Shown: in pieces, positions 1-9,419 of the stretch
Layout of the letters: every line of letters begins with the position of its first letter
Numbering within the stretch: position 1 is the first letter of the stretch
Origin: Chloroflexota bacterium
GTDB lineage: Bacteria > Chloroflexota > Anaerolineae > Anaerolineales > Villigracilaceae
NCBI GenBank assembly: GCA_021824575.1
Contig: JAKAKJ010000051.1
Location: 1-51,406, forward strand
Reading direction: 5' to 3'
DNA length: 51,406 nucleotides
The notes under the pieces: model-generated
Databases searched by the model: none
The model's input: only the letters and a program-made list of their open reading frames with translations
What the model was told of the DNA's origin: nothing
Position numbers and translations under genes: made by a program

Positions 1-788
1 GTCAATCGCCCCGCAAGCAATGAGTTGCGGATAATCCATGGTGTGACAGTCACAAGAAGCGCCACCAGCGAGAGGATCGCGCCGCGGCGGTTTTTCAAAA
101 TAAACCAAATCCATAAAATGGCAAGCAGACCGAATGCGAGAATAATGGAACGCGTCAATGCCGCGAGACCGAGGAGAAAGCCGGAAAATAGAAAGTTGAA
201 AGTGGTCGGTTTTTCCGCGGCTTTAAGAAAGAACAAAACACTGGCAAGCACCAGAAGGAAAAACAAATTTTCTGTTGCCAGCGCAATCGGAAAAATCAAA
301 AGCATCGGATAGGCCGCGACGATCCAAGCTGCAATTTTGGCGGCCCTCTTTCTACTCTCTTGTTTCTTTAGGTCGGGAGGAAAGAAGAAAGAAGAAAGAT
401 GCTGTGCGGTCAGATATGTTAGCGGAGCCAGCAGCGCGCCCAGAACCGTCTGTGCCAGACGCGCCGCAAAGAAACGTCCATCATTGATGCCATTGAAAAA
501 ATAAATAATTGCAAGAAAAGCCGGATAGAGCGGCGCACGAAAAGTTGTCAGCATCCCGCGCGGGTCAAGAGTCAAAGCCGCGAGGTCAAGGTGAAGATAC
601 GGGGCGAGGCGCGCCAAATCGGGGGGCGCGTACCATCGAAATCCATTCCCCGAAGCGAGACTGCGCGCCAGCATATCGTATTGGAACATATCGTCGAGAC
701 CAATTCCCAATTGGCGCGTCAAAATAACGGGGATCAGCCGCAGTCCAAGCGCAATCAGGAAAATCCGCGCAGGAAAAGAATTAACGAA
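1..788 (-). pseudogene. GT39-type membrane glycosyltransferase, frameshifted and cut by window edge
   Basis: Reading the minus strand down from about 788 gives a hydrophobic protein typical of the N-terminal half of ArnT/PMT-like (GT-C, family 39) glycosyltransferases. A first membrane helix (IALGLRLIPVIL) is followed by an LDDMFQYDMLARSL segment, where these enzymes carry the catalytic Asp, and then FRAPLYPAFLAIIYFF. The frame hits TAA at 368-370. The protein then continues at once in another frame (AAWIVAAYPMLLIFPIALATE, then LAALTRSII, then TPWIIRNSL) to base 1. Both halves look conserved, so this is one gene with a single-base frameshift near 370, either a real lesion or an assembly error in a purine-rich stretch. 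No ATG/GTG start with a ribosome site is visible; the frame runs into the end of the SET gene. The C-terminus lies outside the window. Confidence 0.6.
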
Positions 789-1323
789 CTGCCACTTTAG
801 TTCTTTGATGAACCTCTGTTTTCAAAGCGGCGATGCGGCGCGCAAGATATGGGGAAAAATATCCATCGTATTTTTCCCAAAGTTCGGGCCGCTTCCAATC
901 CTCGCCGGTGACGTGGCCGCGGCAATTGGGCGAACCGCACGTGCATTCGAACTCGTCATAGTTCGAACCATCGCACATGGCGTAGTCGAGACAAATTTCC
1001 TCGCCCTCTTCGATATCGCGCATGGCGATCAAACCGATTTGACCGGTCAGCCCCACGTTGGGATCACAGCAATGGTTGAAGCAATCGGCATCCTCCATCG
1101 AAGGAGTCATCAAATAGAAATTGTCTTCGATCTGCAAAACCTGCTGTGTGAAGTTGGGCATGTTTGGATCAATTTCATCAGCGGCAAGAATCTTTCCGCC
1201 CCACAAAGCGATTATTTCATCTTTCTTAATCGGTTTGACGGCAAACACCCCGCAATTTCCCTTTTGCGGATGAGGGTGGCTTTCCACTTTTGATGATAGA
1301 TATGAAAAATTTTTTCCGGTCAT
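781..1323 (-). CDS. SET-domain protein-lysine methyltransferase-like protein
   Basis: A 180-residue protein built almost entirely of one SET domain. It shows the N-terminal GNCGVFAVKPIKKDEII strand region, the cofactor-binding NHCCDPN motif (residues 83-89, family consensus NHSCDPN), EEICLDYAM (108-116) and a post-SET-like cysteine cluster CTCGSPNC (127-134) followed by RG, which in this family binds zinc. Bacterial single-domain SET proteins are usually assigned as protein-lysine methyltransferases using S-adenosylmethionine, but the substrate is unknown. A good AAGGAG ribosome site sits a few bases upstream of the ATG. It lies on the same strand as the broken glycosyltransferase, whose frame overlaps its 3' end. 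Confidence 0.8.
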   Translation of the reverse strand: MTGKNFSYLSSKVESHPHPQKGNCGVFAVKPIKKDEIIALWGGKILAADEIDPNMPNFTQQVLQIEDNFYLMTPSMEDADCFNHCCDPNVGLTGQIGLIAMRDIEEGEEICLDYAMCDGSNYDEFECTCGSPNCRGHVTGEDWKRPELWEKYDGYFSPYLARRIAALKTEVHQRTKVAVR

Positions 1324-1684
1324 TCTTCTCCTTCAAGCGTTCTCGCGGCCCAATTCGGCCGCGGCTTTGAGATCGGAGGCGAAGTAATTGCAGGGCAACT
1401 CTTCGCCTGCCGGGATACCCGGGCAGCAATTTCCTGCGTGCCGTGGGTGTATCTATTAACCTTTGGCGCAAACGATAAACATTCACGCCTCGAATGATAA
1501 CCGCATCGCGCGTGAACGCGGGCCGGTCCGTTAAACTACATCGCCGCCTCATTGAGGACGGTCCTCAACCGGCGGCGGTGCGCATCACTGCGCGAGAAGA
1601 TTCGTAATGCCGCAAACGAGAAAGGTTACGTATCATTCTCCTATATAAGCGTCACATTTTACTACAATTATTTCAGAGTTCCGA
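1324..1684. other. 361-base intergenic stretch without a confident gene
   Basis: Between the SET gene and the alkD-like gene. It holds a GC-rich palindrome at about 1344-1365 (CGCGGCC...GGCCGCGG). It also holds a minus-strand open frame at about 1333-1452 with protein-like composition (GNCCPGIPAGEELPCNYF) that ends just before the ribosome site of the SET gene. That frame has no start codon and is preceded by TAA TAG, so it could be the 3' remnant of a lost gene. No tRNA, riboswitch or terminator with a T-run was recognised. Confidence 0.4.
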
Positions 1685-2368
1685 TTATTTTCGCGCCGCG
1701 GATTTTTTGTTTTCCAGTTCGCGCAGCGCGTCCTTTCCGATCCAGCGCGCTGATTTTGACTCGCTCTTCGACAACTCCCGCGCGACTTTTATTGCCTTCG
1801 CACATAGACGGCCGTTCCGCTTCCCGATTTGACGCAATGCCCAATTCACAGCTTTGCGGACGAAGTTGCGTTCGTCGCCCGCTTCCCGGATGATAAGCGG
1901 AAACCATTTTTCGAACGTCTCATCGTTTGACGTTTTATCATGTACCGCCAGCGACGCCATCAGCACGAACCCCGCGCGTTTGACGAATTCTTCGGAACGT
2001 CTGCTCCATTCATCCGCTTTTTGATATGCAAATTTTGTTTTGTCAAACAGGTTGCTGCAAACCTGGTCGCAAACATCCCACGAATCAAAAACGTTCGCCC
2101 ATGATTCCATCTGTGCTTCGGTCACAAATTTTGGATCATCCACGAACGAGGCTAAAATTCGCGCTTCATGGATTCTTGAATCCCAAAGCTCCAAAGCCAA
2201 AGCGTGGTTCCGCTGATGGGATTTGGCGATCCCGCGCAAAGTCGGGATGGACACGCCGAGCGTATTCTTCGGGCTGATTCCGAAGCGCGCCATGCCATCC
2301 ACATTGTGCGGATCAGCCAGCGATTTCAGATGAGCCAAAATTTCTTTGGTGGTTTTCGAGGTCACCAA
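1685..2368 (-). CDS. DNA alkylation repair protein, AlkD-like HEAT-repeat family
   Basis: 227 residues. The sequence is a series of short amphipathic helices in the AlkD/AlkC (DNA_alkylation) pattern: a GVSIPTLRGIAK helix near the N-terminus, LWDSRIHEARILASFVDD (about 60-77), FDSWDVCDQVC with the conserved Trp/Asp (about 93-103), and RNFVRKAVNWALRQIGKRN (about 170-188). These proteins fold as a HEAT-repeat solenoid that holds alkylated DNA and, in AlkD, releases N3- and N7-alkyl bases without base flipping. The family match is from recognisable spacing and motifs, not an alignment. It is transcribed divergently from the acyl-CoA dehydrogenase. The C-terminus is Lys/Ser-rich. Confidence 0.78.
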   Translation of the reverse strand: MVTSKTTKEILAHLKSLADPHNVDGMARFGISPKNTLGVSIPTLRGIAKSHQRNHALALELWDSRIHEARILASFVDDPKFVTEAQMESWANVFDSWDVCDQVCSNLFDKTKFAYQKADEWSRRSEEFVKRAGFVLMASLAVHDKTSNDETFEKWFPLIIREAGDERNFVRKAVNWALRQIGKRNGRLCAKAIKVARELSKSESKSARWIGKDALRELENKKSAARK

Positions 2369-2428
2369 TACATTTTATCAGAGCCAATCGGGAACAGCCA
2401 TGACCGACCGGTGTCACTTTTTGCACGG

Positions 2429-2434
2429 TATAAT
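2429..2434 (+). promoter_or_regulatory. Putative -10 box of the acyl-CoA dehydrogenase
   Basis: A perfect TATAAT 28 bases before the GTG start, inside the alkD/acd divergent spacer. The -35 region is not a clear match, so the element is only a candidate. Confidence 0.4.
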
Positions 2435-2462
2435 CGTGGCAGCATATTCCACGGAGGCTCAA

Positions 2463-3632
2463 GTGAGTGACGCTCTTTTTCCCCTAAGCAATGAACACAA
2501 AATGATTCGGGATGCCGCACGCGATTTCGCAAAAAACGAAATCGCTCCAATCGCGGCACAATTCGATGAAAGCGGCGAGTTCCCATACGAAACCATCAAG
2601 AAGATGGGCGAAATGGGATTCATGGGAATCGAAGTGCCGGAACAATATGGCGGGGCAGGCATGGACACGATGTCCTATGTGCTGGCGCTCGAAGAGATTT
2701 GCAAAGTGGATGCCTCGCACGGCGTCATCATGTCGGTCAACAACTCGCTGTATTGTCATGGCATCATGAAGTTCGGGACCGAAGAACAAAAACAGAAATT
2801 TCTCAAGCCGGTTGCGTCGGGCAAAGCGATCGGCGCTTATTCGCTGACCGAACCAATGTCCGGCTCGGACGCGGGGACGATGAAAAGCCGCGCCGTGCGG
2901 GATGGCGATTTCTACGTTCTCAACGGACGCAAATCCTGGGTCACGAGCGGACCGATCGCGGATTACATCGTTGTTTTCACGATGACGGATCCCGTGAAGA
3001 AACAAAAAGGGATCAGCGCTTTTCTAATTGATACGAAAAATGTATCTGGATTCGTCCGCGGCAAGAAGGAACCCAAGATGGGCATTCGCGCTTCCGCCAC
3101 CAGCGAATTGATCTTTGAAAATTGCCGCGTGCCCGCCGCCAATCGTCTCGGCGAAGAAGGCGATGGATTCAAAATTGCGATGACCGTGCTGGATGCGGGC
3201 CGCATCGGAATCGGTTCGCAAGCGCTGGGAATCGCCGAAGCCGCGTACGAGGCAAGCGTTGCCTACGCGCGCGAACGCGAAGCCTTCGGCCAGAAGATCG
3301 GCGAATTCCAGGGAACAGGATTCAAAATTGCAGACATGAAGACTCGCATCGAAGCCGCGCGCCTGCTGATCTACAATGCGGCTGTTGCAAAAGAACGATC
3401 CAAAGAAACCGGTGAGCGTTACACGCTTCAGTCTTCGATGGCAAAATTGTTCGCGTCCGAGACGGCGATGTTCTGCGCCCACGCCGCGGTGCAAATCCAC
3501 GGCGGAATGGGATACAGCAAGGAATTGCCCGTGGAGCGCTTCTTCCGTGATGCAAAGATCACTGAAATTTATGAAGGTACCAGCGAAATTCAGCGGCACG
3601 TAATCAGCCGGGCTGAATTGGGACTCAAATAA
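2463..3632 (+). CDS. Acyl-CoA dehydrogenase (short/medium-chain type)
   Basis: 389 residues from a GTG start preceded by GGAGG. An upstream in-frame ATG would add 39 residues that overlap the divergent promoter and do not resemble the family. FAD-linked oxidation of an acyl-CoA to the trans-2-enoyl-CoA, passing electrons to an electron-transfer flavoprotein. Signatures: YSLTEPMSGSDAG (about 126-138), WVTSG flavin contact, GIRASATSELIFENCRVP, and the C-terminal IHGGMGYSKELPVERFFRD followed by IYEGTSEIQ, whose Glu (about 371) is the usual catalytic base. Length is normal. It heads a group that also contains an MDR reductase and a biotin carboxylase set, suggesting fatty-acid or branched-chain acyl-CoA catabolism. 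Confidence 0.92.
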   Translation: MSDALFPLSNEHKMIRDAARDFAKNEIAPIAAQFDESGEFPYETIKKMGEMGFMGIEVPEQYGGAGMDTMSYVLALEEICKVDASHGVIMSVNNSLYCHGIMKFGTEEQKQKFLKPVASGKAIGAYSLTEPMSGSDAGTMKSRAVRDGDFYVLNGRKSWVTSGPIADYIVVFTMTDPVKKQKGISAFLIDTKNVSGFVRGKKEPKMGIRASATSELIFENCRVPAANRLGEEGDGFKIAMTVLDAGRIGIGSQALGIAEAAYEASVAYAREREAFGQKIGEFQGTGFKIADMKTRIEAARLLIYNAAVAKERSKETGERYTLQSSMAKLFASETAMFCAHAAVQIHGGMGYSKELPVERFFRDAKITEIYEGTSEIQRHVISRAELGLK

Positions 3633-3726
3633 TCCCGCGATATTCCATATCGGATGTGAATAATGGACGCGCACAAACGCATCATAATTGCGCGCCCGTT
3701 CAAATAGGATGCAGAGAGAAAGCATC

Positions 3727-4758
3727 ATGAAAACTGTTTTGTTCCGCCAACATGGCGGACCCGAAGTTTTGGAATATACCGATTTCCCAACGCCGGAGCC
3801 GAAAGCTGGCGAAGTGCTGGTCAGATTGCGCGCCGCTTCTCTCAATCGTGTGGATCTGACCGTTCGCAACGGATGGCCGGGGCTGAAGTTGGAACTTCCG
3901 CACATCAACGGCGCGGACGGCGCGGGCGAGGTCACCGCGTTGGGTGAAGGCGTTGGTGATTTCCAGGTTGGCGATCATGTGGTCATCAATGCCAATATTG
4001 GTTGCGGCAAATGCGAATATTGTCTCTCCGGTTGGGACAACATGTGCCGCGATTGGCATCTGCTCGGTGAGACTCTGCGCGGGACGTACGCGGAATTTGT
4101 CAGCCTGCCGGCGCGACAACTTTATAAACTGCCAAAAGATTTCGATTTTCACGTCGCTGCGGCCGCCGCACTGGTTTTTCAAACCGCGTGGCATTCGCTC
4201 ATTACGCGCGGGAATCTGCGCGCTGGCGAAACGGTTCTCGTTGTCGGCGCAAGCGGAGGCGTAAATACTGCCAGCGTGCAGATCGCTAAATTTAGCGGCG
4301 CCCGCGTCATCGTCGTGGGTTCCGATGCGAAAAAATTGGATTTGGCAAAATCGCTCGGCGCGGACGTTGTCATTGACCGGTCGAAAGAGGAAGATTGGTC
4401 CAAAGCAGTTTTCCTCGCGACGGATAAGCGCGGCGCGGATGTCGTCGTGGACAATGTTGGCACAACGTTTATGTCCAGCCTGCGCGCACTGCGAAAAGGC
4501 GGACGATTATTGACCGTCGGCAACACAGGCGGCCCAAAGTTCGAGATTGATAACCGCTTCATGTTCGCGAAGCATCTCTCGATCATCGGCTCGACGATGA
4601 GCCATTTGAAGGACTTCAACACGGTTATGGATCTGGTTGTGGCCGGAAAACTGAAACCGGCAATGGATGAAACTTTCCCGCTAAAAGACGCGGCTGCCGC
4701 GCAGGAACGACTTGGGCGAGGCGAGCAATCAGGAAAGATCACGCTTGACATCGGATAG
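3727..4758 (+). CDS. Zinc-binding alcohol dehydrogenase / quinone oxidoreductase (MDR family)
   Basis: 343 residues; the ATG at 3727 is used because the upstream extension is not family-like. Medium-chain dehydrogenase/reductase: GroES-like N-terminal half, structural-zinc cysteines in CGKCEYCLSGWDNMC (about residues 98-112), then a Rossmann half with VLVVGASGGVNTASVQIAK and the NADPH-type VGSDAKKLDLAKSLGADVVID. The usual catalytic-zinc Cys is replaced by the NRVD pattern (AASLNRVDLTVR) seen in quinone-oxidoreductase-like members, so enoyl or quinone reduction is as likely as alcohol oxidation. It follows the acyl-CoA dehydrogenase by 94 bases, and its TAG stop touches the start of the next gene. 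Confidence 0.88.
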   Translation: MKTVLFRQHGGPEVLEYTDFPTPEPKAGEVLVRLRAASLNRVDLTVRNGWPGLKLELPHINGADGAGEVTALGEGVGDFQVGDHVVINANIGCGKCEYCLSGWDNMCRDWHLLGETLRGTYAEFVSLPARQLYKLPKDFDFHVAAAAALVFQTAWHSLITRGNLRAGETVLVVGASGGVNTASVQIAKFSGARVIVVGSDAKKLDLAKSLGADVVIDRSKEEDWSKAVFLATDKRGADVVVDNVGTTFMSSLRALRKGGRLLTVGNTGGPKFEIDNRFMFAKHLSIIGSTMSHLKDFNTVMDLVVAGKLKPAMDETFPLKDAAAAQERLGRGEQSGKITLDIG

Positions 4759-4760
4759 TG

Positions 4761-6836
4761 ATGAAGAAGCGATTCCCCTGGTTTGAAATCATCTTAACAG
4801 TGGTTTTCCTGGGCGCACAAATGTATGCGGCGTTTTCCGACTCCTATAATTTGCCCAACAATTGGTACACCCGCGATGACGCTTATTATTATTTCAAGGT
4901 GGCGCAGAACATCAGCGAGGGACACGGGAGCACGTTCGATGGAATCCATCCTACGAACGGTTATCATCCGCTTTGGCTGTTGATCTGCATTCCCATTTTT
5001 GCGCTGGCAAGATTCGATCTGATCCTGCCTTTGCGGATTCTTCTGGTTGTGACGAGCCTGCTGCAGGTCGGCACGTCCCTGCTTTTGTACAAACTCTTGA
5101 AGGGGATCGTTTCGCATCCTGCTGCCATGCTGGCAGCCATTTACTGGACCTTCGACATCAATACGGTTGGTCTGCTTTATAGAACTGGTATGGAGTCGGG
5201 GATTGCGCTGTTTATGATCGCGCTGTTCCTTTATCTGTTGTATGCGTTTGAGAAGAAGTGGCGTGACGCAAAGCCTTCGCTGCGTCAAATTGCGATGCTC
5301 GGGATCGTCGGAATCCTGGTCATATTTGCGAGGCTCGACCTCGTATTTCTCAGCTTTATCGTTGGGATTTGGATTGTGTTCCGCGCCTCGCCAATCCGAT
5401 ACCTTCTGCCGCTCGACATCCTGGCCGTGCTGGCTTCCGCCTTGACGGCTTTTATCCTGCGGCTGGGGATTCCCGGTTATTACAACTCGGTAAATGCCGC
5501 GCTTGTCATGATCATTGCCGGGCTGATCATCAAGACGGCGACCTTTTATTTTACGGGGTTGTATCGGCATCCGTCGAATTGGCACGCGCTGGCAATTCTA
5601 AAAGGCGCATTCTTCGGAACTGTAATCAGCAGTCTCCTAATGACTTTATTTTTTGTCGCAGGCAGCCGACTGAAAATTCTCCCTCCGTTTTCGCTTGTCA
5701 TTTTGCTGATGGATGCGCTGCTGACTTTTGTTTTCGTCCTGGTCATCCGCCTGGCTGTTTATTCTTTTCATTCCGCACGTTCGCCAGTGCGGGATATTCC
5801 GCCTCTCGACTATCTTAAACTTAATTGGGCGGGTTGGCTGAAAGAGGGCTCGGTTTATTACGGCATTGTTGGCGGGACGCTGGCAGTCTACATGCTGTGG
5901 AACAAACTCGTCTTCGGCACGTTCAGCCCCGTCAGCGGACAGATCAAACGCTGGTGGGCCACGTACGCGACCACGATTTACGGAAGTCCTCCCCGGACTC
6001 CGCTATCGTTTCTCATGATGGACCCCAGCACTTCGTTCAATGCCTGGAATCCGTTCGCTTCATTTGCGATGGGTTTGAGCGACCAGCTTTGGCAAATCAA
6101 TCATTTTGCCGGTTCGACGGCGTGGGAACATGATTATGTGCCGATCATTCTGGGAATTCTTGCGATCGTCGGTGGAATCCTTTTCCTTCAAAAACGAAAG
6201 ACGGTCAGGGCGGTTGCGATGGCGGGAATCATTCCGCTTTTCGTTGGAGGCTGGCTTCAGGCTCTATCCTACAGCATCACCGGATATATCTTCCCGCAGG
6301 AATGGTATTGGCTTCCTGAACTCATTCTATTGCTGATCACTGCCGCGCTTTTAATTGATGCTGGCGTGGTTCTCCTGTCGAAATGGATGGCTGCGCGGGT
6401 CTTCGTGTGGACGCTGACGATCGCCGCGGGCGTTTATTTCGGGTATGGCTTTTGGTCTGCCAACTATACGTTGATGCCTTATGGAGTTACGCCGGCAACC
6501 AAACCCTATATGGATGTGGCTTCCTATCTTGAACGCCTTACCCAGCCGGGTGCTGTCATCGGGATGACTGGCGGCGGAAATGTGGGCTACTTTATCCACG
6601 ACAGAACCATTGTCAACATGGATGGCTTGATCAACAGTTTTGATTATTTCCAGGCCGTGCGGAACGGATCCGGCGCCGATTATCTTTATGCGGGCGGCAT
6701 GAGGTACATCTTTGTGAATCCAGATATCATCGAAGCCAATCCTTATCGAGGGCAATACACAAACCGGTATAAGATTATTGATGATAGTTGGGGCGGCAAG
6801 GACCTGATGGAATTCCTGCCGAGTCCTGCCCCTTAA
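4761..6836 (+). CDS. Large multi-pass membrane protein, GT-C glycosyltransferase-like (copy 1)
   Basis: 691 residues starting at ATG 4761; a GTG three bases earlier overlaps the previous stop codon. An N-terminal helix (WFEIILTVVFLGAQMYAAF) is followed by a lumen-side loop with RDDAYYYFKVAQN and FDGIHPTNGYHPLW. The acidic pair in the first outer loop is the classic position of the catalytic Asp in GT-C glycosyltransferases that use lipid-linked sugars. Roughly a dozen further helices follow, then a soluble C-terminal part with GMTGGGNVGYF, NMDGLIN and NRYKIIDDSWGGKDL. The acceptor is unknown. It is a tandem duplicate of the next gene, about 20 bases downstream. Confidence 0.7.
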   Translation: MKKRFPWFEIILTVVFLGAQMYAAFSDSYNLPNNWYTRDDAYYYFKVAQNISEGHGSTFDGIHPTNGYHPLWLLICIPIFALARFDLILPLRILLVVTSLLQVGTSLLLYKLLKGIVSHPAAMLAAIYWTFDINTVGLLYRTGMESGIALFMIALFLYLLYAFEKKWRDAKPSLRQIAMLGIVGILVIFARLDLVFLSFIVGIWIVFRASPIRYLLPLDILAVLASALTAFILRLGIPGYYNSVNAALVMIIAGLIIKTATFYFTGLYRHPSNWHALAILKGAFFGTVISSLLMTLFFVAGSRLKILPPFSLVILLMDALLTFVFVLVIRLAVYSFHSARSPVRDIPPLDYLKLNWAGWLKEGSVYYGIVGGTLAVYMLWNKLVFGTFSPVSGQIKRWWATYATTIYGSPPRTPLSFLMMDPSTSFNAWNPFASFAMGLSDQLWQINHFAGSTAWEHDYVPIILGILAIVGGILFLQKRKTVRAVAMAGIIPLFVGGWLQALSYSITGYIFPQEWYWLPELILLLITAALLIDAGVVLLSKWMAARVFVWTLTIAAGVYFGYGFWSANYTLMPYGVTPATKPYMDVASYLERLTQPGAVIGMTGGGNVGYFIHDRTIVNMDGLINSFDYFQAVRNGSGADYLYAGGMRYIFVNPDIIEANPYRGQYTNRYKIIDDSWGGKDLMEFLPSPAP

Positions 6837-6855
6837 GATCGGATAAAGAATAAGA

Positions 6856-8949
6856 ATGAAGAAACAGTTCCCCTGGTTCGAAATTATTTTGACAGTGGTG
6901 TTTATCAGTATTCAGTTGTATGCGGCATTTGCAAACGGCTACGACATGGCGAACAACTGGTTCATCCGGGATGACGCCTATTATTATTTCAAAGTGGCCC
7001 AAAACGTAGGCCTTGGACGCGGCATCACCTTTGACGGCATCCACCCGACCAACGGGTTCCACCCGCTGTGGCTGCTGGTTTGCATCCCGATTTTCGCATT
7101 GGCGCGCTTTGACCTGATCATTCCATTGCGCGTGGTATTGATCGTGATGAGTCTTTTCGGCCTCGGTACTGCGCTCCTGTTATATCGGATGCTCAAGGAT
7201 GTTCTTTCGCCCATCGTGGGGGTGCTCTCGGCAATCGTTTGGACGTTCAGCGGATACATCCAATCCGTCTTTTACAATTCAGGAATGGAATCAGGCATTG
7301 CACTGTTCTGCTTGTCGTTGTTGTTGTACGCGTTGTATAAATTCGAAAAAGGAAGGAATGACCAACGGCCAACACTCCGGCAAATTGCGTGGCTCGGTAT
7401 TCTCGCAATACTGACGACGCTGGGCCGCCTCGATTTGATCTTCTTCTGTGTGATCGTTGGCTTCTGGATTGTCTTCCGCGATTCGCCGATCCGCTATTTT
7501 ATCTTGATGGACACCCTGCTGATTTATGCGTCCGCATTATTCGTCTTCGCCTGGCGGCTGGGCTTCTCGTCCTATTATGACAGCACCAACTCCGCCGTGC
7601 TCATGGTTGTCGCGGGACTGCTTATCAAGATACCGGTTTATTATATTTTCGGACTGTATCAGAATCCTGCCGCATGGAAGCCAAAGCTTTTGCTAAAGAA
7701 TGCGGTTCTCGCGGGGATTGTCAGCGGCGCGGCGTTGACAGGGATCATGCTGGCCGCTGACGCGTTGGGTTTGATCCCACCAATGTCACGCGTTATTCTC
7801 GCGATTGACGCAGTCATCTGCCTCGGATGGCTCCTTGTGACGCGTTTCGTTGTTTACGGGCTTTGGTCCTCCTCCGGGCTGGCAGAAAACGTCACGCCTG
7901 TTGAATTCTTCAAACTCCATTGGCAGGACTGGCTGAAGGAGGGTTTGGTCTACTATGGGATTTTGGGCGGAGTTCTCGGTCTTTACATGCTATGGAACAA
8001 AATCACCTTCGGCACGGCCAGCCCGGTCAGCGGGCAGATCAAACGCTGGTGGGGTTCCTACGCGATTAACGCCTTCGGAGGCGCGCCCAAGGATTTCCTC
8101 GCGTTCTTCATGATCAGCCCGGCGACAGATAAATCCACCCAATTCAACAGTTGGGCGCCGTTCACATCCTGGCTGGGCAACTTGAGCAATCTGATCGCCG
8201 TCCATTTCTCCCAGCCGCGGTTTGCGGATCTGTGGAGGCAGAACTATCTGCTGATTCTTGTGTTATCGGTTCTGGTCTTTTGCGGACTCGTTTATCTAAA
8301 CCGGAGGCGCGCCGTCCGTGCCATTATTCTCACGAGCTTCATCCCGCTGTTCATTGGCAGTTGGATTCAAATCCTTTCGTATGGCACCACCGGCTATGTG
8401 TCTCCCAAGGAATGGTATTGGCTGACCGAGCAGTTGTTCCTGATTTTCGCGGGCGCGCTGGTGTTGGATATGTTGTTCAACGCGCTGATCAGAAAATGGC
8501 TGTTGGCCAAGGTTATCGCATACAGCCTGGTCGCTGTCATTGGAATCTACATGGCGCAGGCGCGTTGGGATATTGTCCATTCGCAACTGACCTATCAACC
8601 TCTTCCGCCAAATGCTTCCTATATGCAGGCGGCCAGTTATCTGGAATCGTTGACACAGCCCGGCGATATCATCGGGATGACTGGCGGCGGGAATGTGGCT
8701 TACTTCATTCGTGACAGGACGATTGTCAACATGGATGGTTTGATCAACAGTTACACTTACTTTCAAGATTTGCAGAATGGCACAGCCTCCGATTATCTGT
8801 ATCAGACCGGCATGAGATATATCTTTGCCAACCCGACGATTATTCAGAACGCGCCCTATCGCGGGCAATACACAAACCGCCTCAAGGTGATTGATGACAC
8901 ATGGGGCGGCAAGTATTTGATGCGGCTGCTGCCGAAACCGGAAAATTGA
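6856..8949 (+). CDS. Large multi-pass membrane protein, GT-C glycosyltransferase-like (copy 2)
   Basis: 697 residues, collinear with the preceding gene along its whole length. Shared features are the same WFEIILTVVF first helix, RDDAYYYFKVAQN loop, FDGIHPTNGFHPLW, the LKEGLVYYGILGG and WNKITFGTASPVSGQIKRWW segments, and the C-terminal GMTGGGNVAYFIRDRTIVNMDG block. The variable parts are the membrane helices in the middle. This is a tandem gene duplication whose copies have diverged but kept the presumed catalytic loop, so both are probably functional and may act on different acceptors. Placement between lipid-metabolism genes may be incidental. No signal for a specific sugar donor is visible. 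Confidence 0.7.
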   Translation: MKKQFPWFEIILTVVFISIQLYAAFANGYDMANNWFIRDDAYYYFKVAQNVGLGRGITFDGIHPTNGFHPLWLLVCIPIFALARFDLIIPLRVVLIVMSLFGLGTALLLYRMLKDVLSPIVGVLSAIVWTFSGYIQSVFYNSGMESGIALFCLSLLLYALYKFEKGRNDQRPTLRQIAWLGILAILTTLGRLDLIFFCVIVGFWIVFRDSPIRYFILMDTLLIYASALFVFAWRLGFSSYYDSTNSAVLMVVAGLLIKIPVYYIFGLYQNPAAWKPKLLLKNAVLAGIVSGAALTGIMLAADALGLIPPMSRVILAIDAVICLGWLLVTRFVVYGLWSSSGLAENVTPVEFFKLHWQDWLKEGLVYYGILGGVLGLYMLWNKITFGTASPVSGQIKRWWGSYAINAFGGAPKDFLAFFMISPATDKSTQFNSWAPFTSWLGNLSNLIAVHFSQPRFADLWRQNYLLILVLSVLVFCGLVYLNRRRAVRAIILTSFIPLFIGSWIQILSYGTTGYVSPKEWYWLTEQLFLIFAGALVLDMLFNALIRKWLLAKVIAYSLVAVIGIYMAQARWDIVHSQLTYQPLPPNASYMQAASYLESLTQPGDIIGMTGGGNVAYFIRDRTIVNMDGLINSYTYFQDLQNGTASDYLYQTGMRYIFANPTIIQNAPYRGQYTNRLKVIDDTWGGKYLMRLLPKPEN

Positions 8950-8978
8950 GTTCGATCAAATGGCGTTCAGGAATAAGA

Positions 8979-9419
8979 ATGCGTAGGAAACTGCCTTTTC
9001 AGCTCACCCTTTTATTTTTGCTCATTTTGCTTGGGATAATCTGGCAGGCTGTAAGATTTGTCACCAGCATTGCCTGGTATAACACATTGGAGTTGTATGC
9101 TCCCACTCCAGGCCCAATTTACATTGGTGCGACTGGTGTCGTTTGGATGTTGGCGGGGTTATTCCTGTTATGGAGTTTCTGGGTCGGTGTGCGCTGGAAC
9201 CGCGCTGCGATCCTGATCGCTTCGAGCTTGTACGCGGTCTGGGTTTGGGCAGACCGGCTCTTCGTCCAGACCCGGATGCAGGCGAACTGGCCCTTTGACC
9301 TCGCGGCGACGATCATTCTGCTGGCTTACACGGCCATTGTTGTCCTCAATCCTCGCAATAGAATCTACTTTGAAAGAGAGGCCTATGAACGAGAATCCCA
9401 AAATCCACCGTCTGCGTGA
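8979..9419 (+). CDS. Small four-helix membrane protein
   Basis: 146 residues from ATG 8979 (MRRKLPFQ); an earlier in-frame ATG overlaps the previous gene. Four hydrophobic helices are visible: [48 protein letters not shown] and [16 protein letters not shown]. They are followed by a charged tail ([16 protein letters not shown]). I do not recognise a family. Its 3' end overlaps the start of the carboxyltransferase gene by 35 bases, so the two are likely co-transcribed and translationally coupled. Confidence 0.7.
   Translation: MRRKLPFQLTLLFLLILLGIIWQAVRFVTSIAWYNTLELYAPTPGPIYIGATGVVWMLAGLFLLWSFWVGVRWNRAAILIASSLYAVWVWADRLFVQTRMQANWPFDLAATIILLAYTAIVVLNPRNRIYFEREAYERESQNPPSA

Noticed and set aside
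1226-1552. A 108-codon minus-strand frame upstream of the SET gene
   Set aside because: Arg-rich, overlaps the SET start in another frame, and has no recognisable motif; the alternative frame at 1333-1452 lacks a start codon.
1480-1555. A minus-strand TAGTTTAACGGAC string that looks like a tRNA D-arm
   Set aside because: No seven-base anticodon loop or T-arm follows and no acceptor stem closes, so it is not a tRNA.
3024-3935. A 303-codon open frame antisense to the acyl-CoA dehydrogenase and the next start
   Set aside because: It lies opposite a clear family member; His/Arg/Phe-rich composition is that of a shadow frame and no ribosome site or motif is present.
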